Assembly: GCF_003412465.1 (NCBI RefSeq)
Contig: NZ_QTJV01000004.1
Location: forward strand, 434,001 to 498,000
Direction: 5' to 3'
Length of the DNA: 64,000 nucleotides
Source of the DNA: Chitinophaga silvisoli
GTDB lineage: Bacteria; Bacteroidota; Bacteroidia; Chitinophagales; Chitinophagaceae
Program-made: the position numbers and the translations under genes
Notes under the pieces: model-generated
Database searches by the model: none
The model's input: the letters and a program-made list of their open reading frames with translations, nothing else
Told to the model about the DNA's origin: nothing
Part shown: positions 63,469 through 64,000 of the stretch, piece by piece
Layout of the letters: the number at the start of each line of letters is the position of its first letter
Numbering within the stretch: position 1 is the stretch's first letter

Positions 63469-63499
63469 TTACTTTCTTTGCGGAGGTCAAAGAAAGTAA
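63469..63499. repeat. Perfect 12-bp palindrome TTACTTTCTTTG...CAAAGAAAGTAA
   Basis: TTACTTTCTTTG (63469-63480) and CAAAGAAAGTAA (63488-63499) are separated by CGGAGGT. It lies in the 280-bp gap between the PAPS-reductase-like gene and the nuclease operon. No T-run follows on either strand, so a simple terminator is unlikely. Similar ACTTTCTTTG palindromes occur widely as dispersed bacterial repeats (recollection). Nothing else is seen in the gap. Confidence 0.65.
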
Positions 63500-63591
63500 G
63501 GTTATCAGGGTGGTATGACTATTGACAGCGGCAGTGCTTGGTGATAGCCCCACCGTTGTACAATAATCCCTTTTAGATTAATAATTTTCCA

Positions 63592-64000
63592 CTAACGCCC
63601 TGCGCACTCTCCCTTAAATGCCCCCGCAGGCAATATCCATTGTTCACCTTGCAGCATTGTAATACTAAGGTTATAACTATGAGAGGTGGAAATCCGAATG
63701 TATCGGGCATCCATTTTATTAAAAGGCTTCCCGGATGCGATCAATTCAGAAAGGGTAATGTTGCGTTTCATTGTCACACCAAACTCCTTTTCATAGGCTA
63801 TTAACTCGTTGCCTTCGGCGGGGCTGATGGCGTAACTGGTTGCAAATTGATCGGCATTGCCAAAGATGCAAAATTTACAGGAACAGCGCGAATAACCAAG
63901 ATAATAACAGGGGTGCACCCGCACGCCGTATTTCTCAATGATCTTCCATACCTGTGCTTCACTCCAACTTAAAACAGGTCTATATCGGTCAACATGCCTG
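63592..64000 (-). CDS. PAPS-reductase-like (ATP-pyrophosphatase) protein, C-terminal part (partial)
   Basis: The start lies beyond the right edge; about 135 C-terminal residues are visible. They begin RHVDRYRPVLSWSEAQVWKI, then YGVRVHPCYYLGYSRCSCKF followed by CIFG. The WSE..VW block and the Cys cluster C-x7-C-x-C-x2-C match phage- and island-borne phosphoadenosine-phosphosulfate-reductase-like proteins (the family that includes DndC and IbrA-type proteins). A 70-residue tail with ISPAEGNELIAYEKEFGVTM follows. The role may be sulfur modification of nucleic acid or regulation; the ATP-binding half is not in view. Confidence 0.75.
   Translation of the reverse strand, partial: RHVDRYRPVLSWSEAQVWKIIEKYGVRVHPCYYLGYSRCSCKFCIFGNADQFATSYAISPAEGNELIAYEKEFGVTMKRNITLSELIASGKPFNKMDARYIRISTSHSYNLSITMLQGEQWILPAGAFKGECAGR

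Larger units (their letters stand above)
56281..64000. mobile_element. Integrative element inserted in comM (right end beyond window)
   Basis: It starts at the break in comM near 56281 and continues past the window edge, since the remaining part of comM is not found. All genes are on the minus strand, with the recombinase at the comM junction as in many integrative islands. Base composition looks clearly more AT-rich than the flanking genes. No conjugation or phage structural gene is seen in the visible 7.7 kb. The cargo consists of recombinase paralogues, nuclease-like proteins and a PAPS-reductase-like protein: a defence-island profile. Confidence 0.85.

Noticed and set aside
63469..63499. 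Rho-independent terminator
   Set aside because: Perfect stem but no U-run on either strand; left as a palindromic repeat.
56281..64000. Prophage
   Set aside because: No capsid, tail, terminase or lysis gene in the visible part; a serine recombinase alone does not show a phage.

Overview
The window looks like a chromosomal segment of a Bacteroidota member, most likely Chitinophagaceae (Chitinophaga-like). The reasons are an ECF sigma / FecR anti-sigma / STN-domain TonB receptor trio, a PorT-type type IX secretion protein, atpD-atpC standing apart from the other ATP synthase genes, an 83-residue epsilon subunit, GH29 and GH2 glycosidases with export signals, and promoters of the TTTG-N(18-21)-TAnnTTTG type. 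Genus is inference; no 16S or other marker is present.

Layout. 1-2.1 kb: sigma/anti-sigma/SusC-type receptor switch. 2.2-12.1 kb: housekeeping (epimerase, PabB-like, PurA, RelA/SpoT, 2H phosphoesterase-like protein, OmpR-type regulator). 12.4-16.4 kb: alpha-L-fucosidase and beta-mannosidase, a glycan-degrading pair. 16.5-29.6 kb: LpxB, SurE, an ABC exporter, a FadB/FadN-type beta-oxidation fusion, MetG, LD-carboxypeptidase, alpha/beta hydrolase, ThiF-like protein and a sensor kinase. 29.7-33.4 kb: a probable small RNA, YqgE, a gene-free stretch with hairpins, and atpCD. 33.8-39.8 kb: a secreted low-complexity protein, GNAT proteins and a hybrid kinase lacking its phospho-acceptor histidine. 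40-46.6 kb: M48 protease, DnaX, pyruvate dehydrogenase E2 and a VOC protein. 47-56.3 kb: GbsR-type regulator, small conserved proteins, EngB, UbiE/MenG-PorT, dihydroorotase, a short MutS-like ATPase, and the 5' two-thirds of comM.

56.28-64 kb: the accessory region. comM breaks exactly in its conserved MNP(CPCG) motif. A large serine recombinase begins there, its last codons lying inside comM sequence, and every gene from there to the window edge is on the minus strand and looks AT-rich. The cargo is (i) two small resolvase-fold paralogues of the recombinase that lack the catalytic serine, (ii) a protein resembling a decayed PD-(D/E)XK domain, (iii) a two-gene overlapping operon of a 672-residue helical protein and a 561-residue protein with a textbook PD-(D/E)XK nuclease core, and (iv) a PAPS-reductase-like protein cut by the window edge. 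This is the most likely place for an undescribed system: an integrative element with a candidate two-gene defence module and dead-recombinase accessory proteins.

Intergenic DNA has its own structure: three tandem 34-bp units with covarying GCAA-loop hairpins, a dispersed GCCGCAGGCCA motif, several one-strand pyrimidine tracts and strong hairpin terminators. Several promoters sit so close to their start codons that the mRNAs are probably leaderless.
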